From the NCBI GenBank assembly GCA_963585895.1, contig OY757904.1, forward strand, positions 23,910,559 through 23,974,558: a stretch of DNA of 64,000 nt, written 5' to 3'. The position numbers and the translations under genes are program-made. Below the pieces are notes generated by a model, which saw nothing but the letters and a program-made list of their open reading frames with translations, was not told the origin of the DNA and made no database searches. Origin of the DNA: Sepioteuthis lessoniana (taxonomy: Eukaryota; Mollusca; Cephalopoda; Myopsida; Loliginidae). Each line of letters begins with the position of its first letter. Within the stretch, counting starts at the first letter, position 1. Below, piece after piece: positions 45,016 to 57,928 of the stretch.

Positions 45016-45642
45016 ATCATCATCATCATCATCATGTCACGCTGCCAGCACGGATATTCCTGACCCTCTCTCGCCACACCTCCCTATCGTCCATTGCTTT
45101 CGGTAGATCTGCATCCCGTAACGGCACAAAGCTACTGTATGTAGGTTCAAGCTGAACGTCCTGCCTTTGCTCGTCCATGTGAAGGGGTCCACAGGAGTAC
45201 ATCCCTTATGAGCTCTTCCCTACTTCTCCAGCAGTGTCCCACGTGTCGGGTTAGTCTAATTTTGATAGTTTTCGTAATGGATGGTATGTGGCCGTATAGA
45301 CGCTGCTTTATGGGGTGCTGTCTCTAGGACTTGTTCAATATTGCTCTCAGCATCCTCGTGTAATTGCCGTCAAGCTTTTTCTCCATCCGTTTAGTTAGCG
45401 TCCATGTGGTGCATCCATAGAGCAGTATCGACACGATCGCTGCTTGGAAGAAACTGCGCTTCATTTTATCAGTCAGGTCTGACTTCCATATGACCAAAAG
45501 CCAATCGATAGCAGTCCATGTCTTTGCTAGTCGTGTGTTGATGTTTGTCTCGATTGATGAGACACTGCTCCTAAGGTAGGTGAAATTGTCCACTAGTTTC
45601 AGAGTGCTACCGTTTAGTGGGAGTAACATGATGGAGACAGAC
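45016..45642 (-). mobile_element. RTE-like LINE, 3' end with (GAT)n tail, minus strand
   Basis: A (CATCAT) run at 45016-45035 is the tail on the complement. The reverse strand has an open frame at 45644-45324 with LNGSTLKLVDNFTYLRSSVS, AKTWTAIDWLLVIWKSDL, SILLYGCTTWTLTKR and KKLDGNYTRMLRAILNKS, then continues in another frame with QHPI, LYGHIPSITKTIKIRLT, GHCWRS and LLWTPSHG-like words to the end. This is the region just after the RT active site. One or more frame changes make it inactive. Confidence 0.87.
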
Positions 45643-45689
45643 AAATTAAAAGAGCAGCACCCGGTATAACTATGACAATAAAGAGTATT

Positions 45690-45870
45690 AGAGGCTTTGT
45701 GGTGATCGTAATGGACTTGGCTAACTGAATTTACATTGAACTAATGTGGCTGTAAAAGGTATAAATCTAAATAGTCTCCCTTTAGCAAGGGGGGAAATAG
45801 TTGAGAGAAACTGGTTTCTTTGACCTTGTAATAAAAACCGGTGTAAGGAAAGCAAAACTAATTCAAAATA
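45690..45870 (+). mobile_element. SINE family C, strongly decayed
   Basis: It has the words gtggtgatcgtaatggactt, aaaggtataaatctaa, agtctccctttagcaagg and ggaaatagttgaga in family C order. No clear B box. Confidence 0.5.
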
Positions 45871-45959
45871 TTTGTAGATCTCAAGATGGATGTATTCAGT
45901 AAGTCGACATGGTTAGCATCACGTGATCAATGATGTAAGGAGTTAGCGTGTATATTTGA

Positions 45960-46205
45960 TGATAGAATGAGTAGAGTGTTCGCCAATGGCCCGGGAGACC
46001 TGGGTTAAATCCCAGATTGAGTGATACGAAAGACTAAAAAATGGTACTTGATGCCGACTTGCTTAACACTCAGCATTATAAGTAAGGATCAAGGGTAAAG
46101 TGGAGCAATCTAGGGAATGGAGTAGCGCCCTCTCCTACAAATCTGTGTAGTAGCTATCGAAAAAGGAGCCTTCGGTCACCCTCGACGAAGGTCCCCAGCT
46201 TTTCT
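45960..46205 (+). mobile_element. SINE family D
   Basis: It has the head words agtgttcgccaatggcccgg and gagacctgggttaaatccc (B-box region), then ggtacttgatgccgacttgc, cactcagcattataag, gtggagcaatctaggg and ggtcaccctcgacgaagg. It ends near cccagctttt without a TA tail. Confidence 0.83.
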
Positions 46206-46866
46206 TTTATTATTGCAATAACTTATTGCCTGCTATGATAACACCCATATAAACGCTCCGTAGAAAGAAAGAATCTGTAAGAATATATGGTTGAGTTAAC
46301 ATTCAAGGAGACTATATGGATTATAATTACTGCTGATTCGATTCTTGTTTTAGAAGATATTTGTGTAGATGAAGGTTTGCTATAATGACGCTATACTAGC
46401 AATGAATTTAATTTTGAGTAAATTTAAACCCACATTTAAGTTGTTTGCATTTACCCGACCCCTCCATCACAATCGCAAACTCAATTTTTAAACGGTCAAG
46501 TTTGTTTGAATTCAAAGTTTTCCTTTTCTTTAACTTTTCTTTGAAGTGGATTAATTCGTCATGGAGCTTAGCTTAACTTATTACATGACAGATATTATGC
46601 AGGTAGACTTAGCCATAGTTATATAAGCATTTTTTAAAGAAAACACCAACCAGACATCAGAAGAATTCTGAAAAACACGAGTGATTTAGACTTTTAGAAG
46701 AGTGTCCACACAACCTTTGTTACTTCGAATTTTGAACAAAATCAGAAAAGAGAAAAATATTTAAAAGGATAGGTATTGAATTAATGAATAGAAAGAAAAA
46801 AAGAACTCCAAAGAAAGTTCGCTTATTTCTGATGAAAGACATAATCTTTGATACACACACACACAC

Positions 46867-46901
<35 letters not shown>

Positions 46902-47144
46902 TACATATAAATAGATATATGCATTTATCTACCCCCCTCAGAAACGAGTAGTGTGAGACACAAAATCAACTTTTAATCGGAATATAGCCGGTTTAATTTC
47001 AGATTTTTCTTCCTACACTGGTTTTCCGAGTGTCCACGAAATAGACTGATTAAACATGGCAACTTGCATAACTGATGAAAAGACCTACAATGTAAGTAGA
47101 CGTGCACATACATAGTTGTATGGGCGATTTTGAAAAAAAATAAT
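46206..47144. other. No gene seen; diverged SINE piece and (CA)n(TA)n tract
   Basis: 46435-46560 resembles the complement of the family C 3' part (tttacccgacccctcc and gaattcaaagttttcc), diverged. A CA then TA tract lies at 46853-46898. No gene is supported. Confidence 0.45.
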
Positions 47145-47265
47145 TGCTTTACCCTATCTAAAAAAAGTTTAGGCTGACCTACTATTTACCCATAACTATA
47201 GTTAGAAGAAATAGATTCATGCTTTTCCTCAGGGCATAAGTACGAAGTAAAACGCAAACGTTAGA
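47145..47265 (-). mobile_element. SINE family C central fragment
   Basis: The complement contains the central block words (tactatttacccataacta, cagggcataagtac). Head missing. Confidence 0.5.
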
Positions 47266-47469
47266 GTCCAGGTGGTACAGCAAAATAGTCGTACCAACTC
47301 AGACACAGTTTGGAAGAAATCAGTTATATTTTATCAGAGAGAGCGGATTTTCATATAATCGACAACCTGTTAATAGTTGTCAACGCCTTCGCAATGCGTA
47401 TGTTGAAACCACTTTAAATAAATGAGATATTGCAGCTGAGGTATGTAAACTGGGGTACTAAATTCGGTG

Positions 47470-47625
47470 GCTTGCCGCAAATAAAAATCAAGGAAGCCGA
47501 ACTCTAGAAAACAGCTGTCGTACGGCCACTTACCTTCTATCTCACAAACAATCCTAATGAGACGAAAAAAATAATCGGGATACTGCTGGTGAAGAAAAAA
47601 CGCTTAAGCAATGTTCAATTAAAGA
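47470..47625 (+). mobile_element. RTE-like LINE fragment, decayed
   Basis: The text cagctgtcgtacggccactt, accttctatctcaca and gggatactgctggtgaag matches the QLYGHLPPITKT to AGHCW region in order. Frames are broken. Confidence 0.6.
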
Positions 47626-47980
47626 CAACTACACATGAGCACGCCATTGTTGGCCAACTGCAGTCTAGATGACCTGCTGAGAGGGATATGACACAAAGCA
47701 ATTTTATGGTGCGGATCCGGGAATGTTAGAGCTTTGGGGAATGCGGAGTACCCCATCACTGACTTCACTCCCACGTCCACTCTTGCCCGGAGTGGTAGCA
47801 CCTGATATAGTCCAATCTATGGGCCAAATAAAACTAAACTGTGTGCATATGTTAAAATAAATTATTTGTAATCGAACTGTTTTTGACCATGAAACTGTCT
47901 ACTTATGCTAAACTGAATTGTTTGAAATAGAACTATTTATATGCACAAAAATGGATTTGGCATTAAATAACCAGCCTCTA
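47626..47980 (+). mobile_element. Family B retroposon
   Basis: It has the words ttagagctttggggaatgcg, acgtccactcttgcccgg and gtggtagcacctgatat, then body units and the end signature tttggcattaaataacc. The (aacc)n tail is absent. The next copy starts about 40 bp later in the same orientation. Confidence 0.7.
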
Positions 47981-48014
47981 GATAACATCATCTTATATCA
48001 CACAATTTTGAAGA

Positions 48015-48594
48015 TGACTGTTATCTAGCGGCTGGGACTGTAGAATACACCGAGTGCTTCTCTGCAGAGGGGTAAGACCCACCACCCAATGAGTGTCCTT
48101 ATAATGACATTAATAATCTGACGGTGAGGTTTCAGTGATGCTGGAGCTTTGGGGAATTCGGAGCACCCCTTCATTGCCATTGTTCCAAGGTCCACTCTGG
48201 CCCAGAATGGTAGCACCTGGAAGGGCCCTATTTATGTGTTAAATGGAACTAACTGCATATTTATGATAAAGTGAATTGTTTGAATTCAAACTGTTTGACA
48301 AAACCGAATAGCTTCAATAGAAATGTTTTTAACAATTAAACTGTGTACTTACATTTAAACAGCTTGCTTATGCTAAACTGAATAGATAGAAATGGAACAG
48401 TTTTCGACATTGAAATTGAACTTACACTAATTGAATTGTTTGATATAGAACCGTTTTGATATTTAACTGTGTACTCATGCTAAACTGAATTGTTTGAAAT
48501 AGAGCTGTCTTTTTGGATAAAAATGGATTTGACGTTAAATAACCTACAAAGGTTGATATGCCATAAAACCAAAACAACCAACCAACATTGTATG
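48015..48594 (+). mobile_element. Family B retroposon, near full length with tail
   Basis: It has the head ggctgggactgtagaataca, the middle aatctgacggtgaggtttca and ggtccactctggcccagaa, a unit body of at least three ctaaactgaattg units, and the end gacgttaaataacctacaaa with atgccataaaaccaaaac and a short accaa tail. It is the best-preserved partner of the copy at 456-1076. Confidence 0.78.
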
Positions 48595-48839
48595 ACAACT
48601 GAAGCTTCAAACAGGTTCATTGGTGCGGGAGGCCTTCAACTAGCAGGACTAAATTCAACGTCGAGTCGATAAAGTAGATGGAGTGTAGCAATCGACGGTT
48701 GACTATCTGCATAGTTGCAGGGCAGCTGAACATAAAAAAAGGAAATTTCTCAGAACATTAACACAGAAAATTTTGTCATGTCTGAAAATTAACGGGATGG
48801 GGTAGGCTGAGCACCCAGCAGTTCCTGGTCGAGAAAAAA

Positions 48840-49140
48840 CATCACCGTAGTGAAATCAATATTCTATTCACCGGATTTTGATCCGTTGGACATATTTCTT
48901 TTCCTCAACCTCAAGAAAATCATAAAGTTAACCCGTTTTAAATGTGTGGAAGCAATCAAGAGCTACGCTGAAGGGGATCCCACAAGAATCTTTCTAACTG
49001 TGAATTTGAAGCGTGGCAGAGAATGGTAGGAGAATACATTAGGCTCAAGGAGGCCTAATTGATGGGGAAACCTAGTAATTTGTTGTTTTGAATTAAAAAG
49101 AATTGTTTATCATCGTAGTCTCTGATTATCTCATGTTAGC
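48840..49140 (+). mobile_element. mariner transposase C-terminal relic, a different lineage
   Basis: Forward translation gives SPDFDPLDIFLFLNLKK, the third-Asp block of mariner transposases (usual form SPDLAPxDFxLFPxLK). RFKCVEAIKSY and FEAWQRMVGEYIRLK-like words follow in another frame. The terminal repeats were not found. Its text differs from the two copies at 1.9 and 54.3 kb. Confidence 0.65.
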
Positions 49141-49308
49141 AAGTGAATCTTACCTCGTATAGCCATTTTCCATTAAGTTGTGATAAAAAAGGCATTTAAT
49201 TTGATGATCTCATAAAGGAGAAACTGATTTTAATCGTCATTGACTCTTTGAATATATCAGATCTATATTTGGTCTAACAGTGCTTTATCTAACACTAAAG
49301 CAAACTTC

Positions 49309-49311
<3 letters not shown>

Positions 49312-49386
<75 letters not shown>
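49312..49386. repeat. (TA)n microsatellite with one phase slip
   Basis: Two TA runs are joined by a single break near 49352, then tgcgtgtgtg. Confidence 0.95.
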
Positions 49387-49389
<3 letters not shown>

Positions 49390-49912
49390 TGTGTGTATGG
49401 GTTTTTTGTCGGCAAGTCATTGTTCAAATAGGCTTTGTTAAAAAAACACGGTACATTTTTCTTTGTGATCTTCATGTGTAGACTTTCAGGTTTTCTTGTT
49501 GCTTTCTGTACATCGAAATCAAGATGATAGAGAAATTGCCCCATATTTTTACCCAAGCACTTTTCCAAACGGTTTCAATAGTCTTCCTCAGGGGAACTAT
49601 GGATTGTGGTTATCATTTGTTTGGCGTAAGTTTTATCTAACTGGACGTTTTTTTTTAAATGATTGGTTCATTCAGTTATGTGGGCTTATAAGCTTTTTGA
49701 GATTTTAATATTAAAACAAATTCTCATAAAACCCTATAGTTTAGTCAGAAAGGTATTTAAAAACTGTTGGGAGAGCAGGAAAAATAAAAAATCAATAAAT
49801 GACTGCACAACCCCATGACGGTCTTAATACTATCATTTTCAAATATAAAACAAGGGTAAACTAATGGTAATGAGTCTGTCACGAACAAGGGAGTAGATAT
49901 CTATTCTTTCTC
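49390..49912. other. No gene seen
   Basis: AT-rich sequence. Open frames on both strands here are short and unrecognised. Confidence 0.4.
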
Positions 49913-49913
<1 letters not shown>

Positions 49914-49998
<85 letters not shown>

Positions 49999-50008
49999 AA
50001 TGTATGTA
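49914..50008. repeat. (TA)n(TATG)n compound microsatellite
   Basis: TA to about 49972, then repeats of tatg, abutting a SINE D copy. Confidence 0.95.
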
Positions 50009-50242
50009 AGTGGGCGACCAGAAAGGTCCCTTTTCAATAGCTACTTGAAGGTGTAGGGGAGGGCGCTACTCCTTTCCCTGGATTGCTCCACTTTACCCTT
50101 GATACCTACCTTATATTGCTAGGTGTTAAGCAAGGAGGTATCAAGAAACATTTTAAAAGTCTTTTCTATGACGCGACCTGGAATTGAACTCAGGTCTCCC
50201 AGGACATTGGCAAACACTCTACCCATTGGGTCAATGAGCCGA
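50009..50242 (-). mobile_element. SINE family D, minus strand (first of three)
   Basis: The complement shows the head with tgacccaatgggtagagtgt (A-box region) and gagttcaattccaggtcgcg (B box), then the standard body. Its 3' end on the left joins the (TATG)n/(TA)n tract; its 5' head ends at about 50242 next to the TA tail of the following copy. Confidence 0.85.
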
Positions 50243-50255
50243 TTATATATATATA

Positions 50256-50500
50256 GTAAAGTAAAGTTGGCGACCATAGTCGAGGGTGACCCTAAGGCTC
50301 CCTTTTCGATAGCTACTACACCAAGGTGTAGGGAAGGGTGCTACTCCTTTCCCAGGATTGCTCCACTTTACCCTTGATCCATACCTTATAATGCTGAGTG
50401 TTAAGCAAGGCGGCATCAAGTACCATTTTTTGAGTCTTTGGTATGACTCGACCTGGGATTGAACCCAGGTCTCCCGGGCCATTGGCGAACACTCTAACCG
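50256..50500 (-). mobile_element. SINE family D, minus strand (second of three)
   Basis: A complete body: gttggcgaccatagtcgagg at the 3' end, then gtagggaagggtgctactcc, cactttacccttgatcc, aatgctgagtgttaagc, gagtctttggtatgactcg and tgggattgaacccaggtctc (the B-box region on the complement). A short TA run (50245-50255) separates it from the previous copy. Confidence 0.87.
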
Positions 50501-50931
50501 GATGTATATATATGTATAAATATATATGATAATAAATTAATAATATGTTGATAATATACTGATCATATACGTTTCTGTTTTTATGAATAAAGAAAACTCA
50601 ATATAGCTGAGAAATCATATCAAAATTTCATCGTGCAGACTCTGATTCATCCGCTCAACGGCACTTGGTGACTGTCAGTTTCTGGTATATGCGATCATCG
50701 AAACAACGTGAGAAAATGTCCCAAAGCACTGTTGATTTCATATCTATGATATTCTAACTTATATATGGTTTGTTTTATTAATTTAATTGTATATCAAACT
50801 TCCTGGTTTAATTTAAACAAAAGCTATCTCTATAAAAGAACAGAAGTGATGCTATTTAACCCATAGATCTGGAGATATGTGGGTTTATACTTACCCCAAG
50901 GCTATTCAAGCGAAAATGAATGTTATAGCTT

Positions 50932-50936
<5 letters not shown>
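50501..50936. other. No gene seen; SINE E-like fragment at 50825-50925
   Basis: The text aacagaagtgatgctattta, acccatagatctgg and ttaccccaaggctatt resembles the complement of the SINE family E centre. Otherwise unrecognised. Confidence 0.45.

Positions 50937-50966
<30 letters not shown>
50937..50966. repeat. (TA)n microsatellite
   Basis: It precedes the third SINE D copy with only about 15 bp between. Confidence 0.93.
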
Positions 50967-50968
<2 letters not shown>

Positions 50969-50974
50969 GTATAA

Positions 50975-51222
50975 GTAAAATAAAGTTGGTGACCGTAGTC
51001 GAGGGTGACCCGTAGTCTCCCTTTTTATTAGCTACTACACAAAGGTGTAGAGGACCACACTACTCTTTTTCCCAGATAGCCCCTTTTTACCCTTTATTCA
51101 TAACATGCTGAGTGTTAAGGAAGGTGGAATCAGGTACCATTTTTTGAGTCTTTGGTATGACTCGACCAGGGATTAAGCCTCGGTCACCCAGGCCATTGGC
51201 GAACACTTAACCCACAATCCTA
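50975..51222 (-). mobile_element. SINE family D, minus strand (third of three)
   Basis: Complement of the same body (gttggtgaccgtagtcgagg, gctgagtgttaagg, gtctttggtatgactcgacc, gggattaagcctcggtc). More diverged in the B-box region than the second copy. Confidence 0.83.
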
Positions 51223-52245
51223 ATATATATATTTATTTACAATGTTGTATATATCTATTTTAGAATGATTTTACGAATAGGAGGGAAAAAATTATGTCAG
51301 CAGGCAAAATTTTCCATCGTTATATAGATTTTGCATAAAAACACAAGATATTTCCTCGTCAAAGCTATGATTCATTTCTATAAGAATTGTTAAAAATTAA
51401 AGTACATCCCTAGTACCTTTTCTTCATAATTCTAACTCATTTATTTCTCTCTTGCTAGGTTGATTTTCAATTGATAAATATGTAAATTTTAAAGATACAA
51501 CATTTGCTTTAAAATGCACATTTTTAGATCAGACTGACGTGACAATATTGGATTAACGGAATCGTCCAAGTGGATACTTGCTTCTATGAGAAATTAACCA
51601 AAATAAGTAGATCTAATGACTATGTTAAAAGCAGCATTAAAGTCATTCAATTCTTATTCAATGTTTTCCCGATGAAATGTCACAGATCAATTATCCGAAA
51701 TTTCGACGTAAATACGGAGGTTATGTTGTGTGAGTTTAATGTTCGTGACCAGGGAATTGTACGAGAGAAATACAAATATCTAATTAGTTAATGTTGTGGT
51801 CAAATTGAGAGCGAGAGAATAAAGTTAGGATGTATTTTTGAGAAATGAACAAATACGTACTTTGCGCGCCAAAAAATCAATTTTCGGACGCTAAAATAAA
51901 GACACCGATATAAATCCTTTTGGAAGGAAACGTGGAGAAATAACCTGATTGAAATAGGATCGATATCGATATATTCTATTATAAGTTCGTGGACTGAGTA
52001 GTCCGGGTTGGAAATGTAAAGATAATAGAAATAGATTGAAGAATGAAAAGTATACCAAGATTAATCTTTAAAAACTTTTAAAATAATGTACAAGAAAATT
52101 GTGCAGAATATAAACACTAAATATGGCTGAAAGAAATGGAGATTACTGTAAAAAATGCGGTGTAACGTTTTGATTTATGTTTCTATTAACCAGCTTGTTA
52201 GTAAGTTCACATACATTTTTTTTTCTAAAATAAAGGATTTATTTT
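51223..52245. other. No gene seen
   Basis: AT-rich sequence. The open frame at 51570-51791 has no recognisable domain and no splice context I can support. Confidence 0.45.
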
Positions 52246-52249
52246 ATAA

Positions 52250-52667
52250 GTTGTATTACCATGACCAGAAAATCCGGCAAACACGTGACATACGGAATCA
52301 CTGGACTACTGTAGGGACCTTATTAGGTCTCATCAGCCATTTATAGGGTGATCTCCACCTCTGGAGATTTAACCAATGACCACAGAATGCACATCCAAAA
52401 CTCTACCACAGAACTACTGGTCATCATTGTACACAACTGATGACAAATTAACTAGGCATGGTTCGGTCTGCAGTGAGGGAGATCACGGTATATGCTGCTG
52501 CTGAGACTCAATAAAGCCGAAAGAGCTGTCCAGTTGTTTCATATGTCACAAGCAGTGCTTGCTGAATTTCCTGGTCATGGTGATTCAATTTGTAATAGTT
52601 AATAACTAGTTTAAAGCAGCTGGTGTGCTTACCCAAAGGCAAAAAAAATAAATAAATAAATAAAGGA
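52250..52667 (+). mobile_element. Possible retroposon 3' end with (AAAT)n tail
   Basis: A GC-richer patch (52300-52600) ends in an A-rich tail of aaat units at 52647-52666, as a LINE or SINE 3' end would. No protein motif could be confirmed and no second copy is in the window. Confidence 0.35.
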
Positions 52668-54030
52668 AAGAAAAAAGGGGGTCGAATTGCACCGATACCG
52701 TATAATAATAATATTGATTGATATAGTTATAAATAAGGAGTGGTCATTATCATGGATAGAGGATATATATCAAAGTTATTATAGTCCAGACATTGTGTCA
52801 ACGGTGAATGGTGAATGTCACTTTCTTCTTGTTTGTTTCCCACATTTTGACGTCTCGAATAATTTGCCATAAAGTAGCACTCAATAAGTAAATAAATACT
52901 ATTGGTTTTTAAAAAAAGCAATATCACTTAGAAATCTTGATACTAAAACTGGCTCGCCAAAATTACATATCCATATTGATCACCATTAAATTGATTTCAA
53001 ACTGAAACTGATTTAAAGAAAAAACAATCAAACCCACTAATAGATTTTTACCGCCTTGAAATATTAAAAAGAGAATTGAAAAGATGAATGGGTTTCCTTT
53101 GAAAACTTTTTGTGAAACCTAACAAAGAAAATAAAATTAACAAATATAACAAACGAAATTCACATAATTGTTCTTTTATATAATTGCAGTCAACAGAAAC
53201 TTGACCAAACAAGATTGCTTACAGCAAACTATCTTGTACATTGACTTTTCTTATCTCAAACAAACATCAATGAGATATATTCAAGATTCATTTTACTTAT
53301 CTGTTAAAACTAAAAAGATACCATTTTATTCCTCTGTTAACGATAGCTTTTTTCAGTTTTACTTCATTTGATTTAACATTCATTCAGAATTCTTTAAATT
53401 TTACCAGTTGATTAATTATTCAGTCTTTTTCCTTCCAAAACCTCAGACAAATCATCGGTCCAGATTATCTCTATATATATGTTTTTCAGAACAAATCATA
53501 CAAGTATTTAGAATATTATATGAATAAAAAAGCCAGACTCAAGAACTATACCCATTATAATTCGACAGTTTATTATTTATCTCGTAAATAGTTGGAAACA
53601 TTTACTTATATAGAAGCATAAACACGTGATAAGAAAATTTAATATAAACTAACACATGCTATTTTCAAAAGTAATATTAAATAAGGTCGAAAAATAGACG
53701 TAAGAGATCTGTTTGTGTTGGACTTTGATGATATTTTATTTTGTTACTTTGATCATTGGTGTGTATCGGCTGTTGAAACAAACACCTAATATCTGTCCAG
53801 GCATAGACATGTAACTGTTTTTTCTTTCAAAAATCAAACAATCGAAGAAAAAAGCTTAGAGCAGTTTCCTTCATTCTTTGGCGTGAAAGATTATTGAGTG
53901 ATGAAACTATGTTTAATTTTGTCCAATTTTTTTGTTGATGATAACTCCTAAGGAGGTTGACCATTGATCGTCCTCTGAGTCAAATCTCAGATGTATAAAC
54001 GCTAAAGGTCTACATTTAAGACCTTGGCAC
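52668..54030. other. No gene seen
   Basis: AT-rich, unique-looking sequence. Open frames at 52687 and 53168 are short and unrecognised. Confidence 0.45.
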
Positions 54031-54034
54031 ATGA

Positions 54035-55135
<1,101 letters not shown>

Positions 55136-55200
<65 letters not shown>
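55136..55200. repeat. (TA)n microsatellite, right of mariner
   Basis: Continuation of the TA array interrupted by the mariner insertion. Confidence 0.93.
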
Positions 55201-55204
<4 letters not shown>

Positions 55205-55442
55205 GATAAGAGAATAAACAATCGTATAAAAAGTGTTTTTGAAGTAAAATGGCTCAAAATGAATGCCTGTAGTGTAGTATTATAGGAAAGAAATTCAAAT
55301 ATCTCCCTCTTACCTTTTATTATCGTTCCATTTATTTATTCTAAAAAAAAACGCAATCCTTAATATATATGCTTGCATACGAGTCCGTATTGGCGTGTGT
55401 GCATGTATACTGATCTCCTTCTCTGTCTCACTTTTTCTCTCA

Positions 55443-55444
<2 letters not shown>
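55201..55444. other. No gene seen
   Basis: Short unique-looking stretch between two TA arrays. Confidence 0.3.

Positions 55445-55516
<72 letters not shown>
55445..55516. repeat. (CA)n(TA)n microsatellite
   Basis: A few CA units followed by a TA run of about 32 units. Confidence 0.95.
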
Positions 55517-55519
<3 letters not shown>

Positions 55520-55687
55520 CAGAATATATCTCTTGAACAATTCGACGGCATTTAACTAAGAAAGGTTTTAATAACGTGAAACTCATGCCGAGGCCTCGCC
55601 TTCTTCCTCGCCATAAAACCTCCCGTTTACAATTTTGCTTTTGATTATCTAACTTGAGATGTGGATAAAAGGAAGGAAGTGTTGTTT

Positions 55688-56504
55688 CAGATGAGTGAAA
55701 ATTCAACCTCGATGGCCCAGATGCTTTCCTGAGTTCGTGGCATACAAAAAAATGTCCAAAAAGAATTTATTACCTGGACACAGCGGGGGTGGATTAATTA
55801 GGTTCGGGTGTTCATTTTCGTATAATAGAACCCTTGAGTTACACGAAATAAAAGGCCGTGAAGCAGCTGCTTGTTACATTGACATGTTAAGAAAGGCATG
55901 GCTAATTACTGAAGGTCCTCGTCTATGCGGACAAAACTGTGTTTTTCAGCAGGACAATGCTGCAGTTTATAATGCTCATGGGTCGAAGAGGGTTTTTTTT
56001 TAACAAAAAACTAAGTTCAGCTTTTGAGCAATCCACCGAGCTCTATAGATGTAAACCCAATCGAGAATGTCTGGTGATAGATGGCAAATGATGTTTATAA
56101 ACATGGATCGTAATTCCAAACTGCAGATTCACGTCGTGCTGCTGTTATGCATCCTGAACGAGCATCCCAAGCAGAAATTAAAAATAAGTATGCCAAAGCG
56201 AATTTTCGAAGTAGTTAACAAAAATGGAGCATATATATATATATATTTAATTGTCGTTACGACTTACTTGTTCTGCATTTCATATTTTTATATGCATGCT
56301 CTTATCTTTATCACCAACCAAAATATACTTTCTCGTTTTTTGTTTAAATTAATCAGTTAAAAGCTTAAAATTTTCTATTCTTTGTTGATAAACTACATTT
56401 TCTAATTAAATATAAATGTTTCGCAAATATTTTTTGATTAAAGTAACAGTAGTTTATATTTTTGAACACTTGTATCTGGTCGTAAGATTTTGACCAGGAG
56501 TGTA
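55688..56504 (+). mobile_element. Tc1-like DNA transposon, 5'-truncated, decayed
   Basis: Forward frames give FQMSENSTSMA (corresponding to the first catalytic Asp region, FSDExKFNLD in relatives), then in the 55695-56003 frame KMSKKNLLPGHSGGG, FGCSFSYNRTLELHEIKG, ITEGPRLCGQNCVFQQDNAA (second Asp), then DVNPIENVW at about 56052 (the catalytic Glu of DD34E), and SMPKRIFEVVNKNGA at the end. The right terminal repeat is visible as ttttgaccaggagtgta ending at 56504. The left end is missing. Frame changes separate the blocks, so it is inactive. An internal TA run lies at 56231-56247. Confidence 0.88.
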
Positions 56505-56743
56505 CTTGAGCAGGCAATGATTAAGTCTCCGTTTAAAGACACAAATCAGGAATTTGGTTGGGCAGATCTTCCACTAAAAAGAACCTCTCAATCACTCAGC
56601 ACTCAGCCGAAGCCTTCTTCTTCAAAATAAACAAAAACTGCCGTTAGAGTAGGGGTTGGGTCGTGTACGAGTAAATTTTGGTCAATACGCATTCGAAATG
56701 TCCAGACATCCCATTTTGCCATTCAACAATCATCGCATAAAAT

Positions 56744-56744
<1 letters not shown>

Positions 56745-56803
<59 letters not shown>
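56745..56803. repeat. (TA)n microsatellite
   Basis: A pure TA run of about 29 units. Confidence 0.95.
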
Positions 56804-56805
<2 letters not shown>

Positions 56806-57105
56806 ACTTCTAGACTCCGCATTTACATCTCAGGTATATCATCTTTTCCATTTATTAAGCAAAACACTTTCGTAACTGGACTATATCGTAAAAGAATAGA
56901 AAGGCGCTTGTTTTTGTATCATAGAGTTTAACTTTTCCGAAGCAGTGAATATACATCTGTTTGACCCATGATTTTAGCTTTAGAAAGTAGTACGGAAACG
57001 TCAGAGAACTAACATGTGATTTTTGCCAATAAAACGAAGATTATTGATTCTCCGAGACACAAGTAGAGGAGACTCACCACTGGCAGAAATTTAGTTTCAC
57101 ATACA
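56804..57105. other. No gene seen
   Basis: AT-rich sequence without recognised features. Confidence 0.35.
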
Positions 57106-57109
57106 GGAT

Positions 57110-57345
57110 ATAACGAACCTGATATACATTCAAAACTCCATCGAAGAAATCAACCAAGTAAGATGTACACGACATACGAAACACTACTGGAGAAGCAAGG
57201 ACGAAATCATGAGTGACGTTCTTTATTGGACCCCAACACAGTGAAGTGCCAGTGTTGGCCGACTAGCCTGATCTTATTTACATCAGCTCTTGGTAGACAC
57301 AGGATGTAGTTTGAAGTACCTGCTGAGAGGCTTGGATATAGGGAC
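57110..57345 (+). mobile_element. RTE-like LINE 3' end, decayed
   Basis: In order: gaaatcaaccaagtaagatg, acacgacatacgaaacacta, ctggagaagcaaggacgaaa and gacacaggatgtagtttgaa, then cctgctgagaggcttgg. These correspond to the VRxTRHxxxYWRSKDE and TQDVV/DLPxxx regions of the C-terminus. The tail is not present. Confidence 0.65.
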
Positions 57346-57352
57346 GGACGGG

Positions 57353-57425
57353 GAGAGAGAGAGAGAGAGAGAGGCGGAAAATACGTGTTGACAGCGCGAT
57401 TTGATTACCCCCCCTCTCTCTCTCT

Positions 57426-57484
<59 letters not shown>
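57353..57484. repeat. (GA)n ... (CT)n(CA)n(TA)n tract
   Basis: A ggggagagagag run at 57353-57373 can pair with ccccctctctctctc at 57405-57428 around a 34-base loop. CA and TA runs follow. Confidence 0.85.
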
Positions 57485-57490
<6 letters not shown>

Positions 57491-57523
57491 TGTGGTTTGC
57501 AATAGCTATAAATAAACAGACCT

Positions 57524-57604
57524 CACTGTCAGTCATATGGCTTATCTATAAATGAAGATGGCGTACAAACCGAATTACCGGCTCTTGGTGATTATCATTA
57601 AACT

Positions 57605-57688
<84 letters not shown>

Positions 57689-57732
57689 ATTTATAACTAT
57701 ATATATATATACTTGAGTAATTAATATATTTC

Positions 57733-57768
<36 letters not shown>

Positions 57769-57776
57769 TTATAAAT

Positions 57777-57850
<74 letters not shown>

Positions 57851-57928
57851 AGTTTAATGATAATCACCAAGAGCCGGTAATTCGGTTTGTACGCCATCTT
57901 AATTTATATATAAGCCATATGACTGACA

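Noticed and set aside
51570-51791. 73-codon plus-strand frame as possible exon
   Set aside because: No recognisable domain, no repeat support and no splice context that I can defend.
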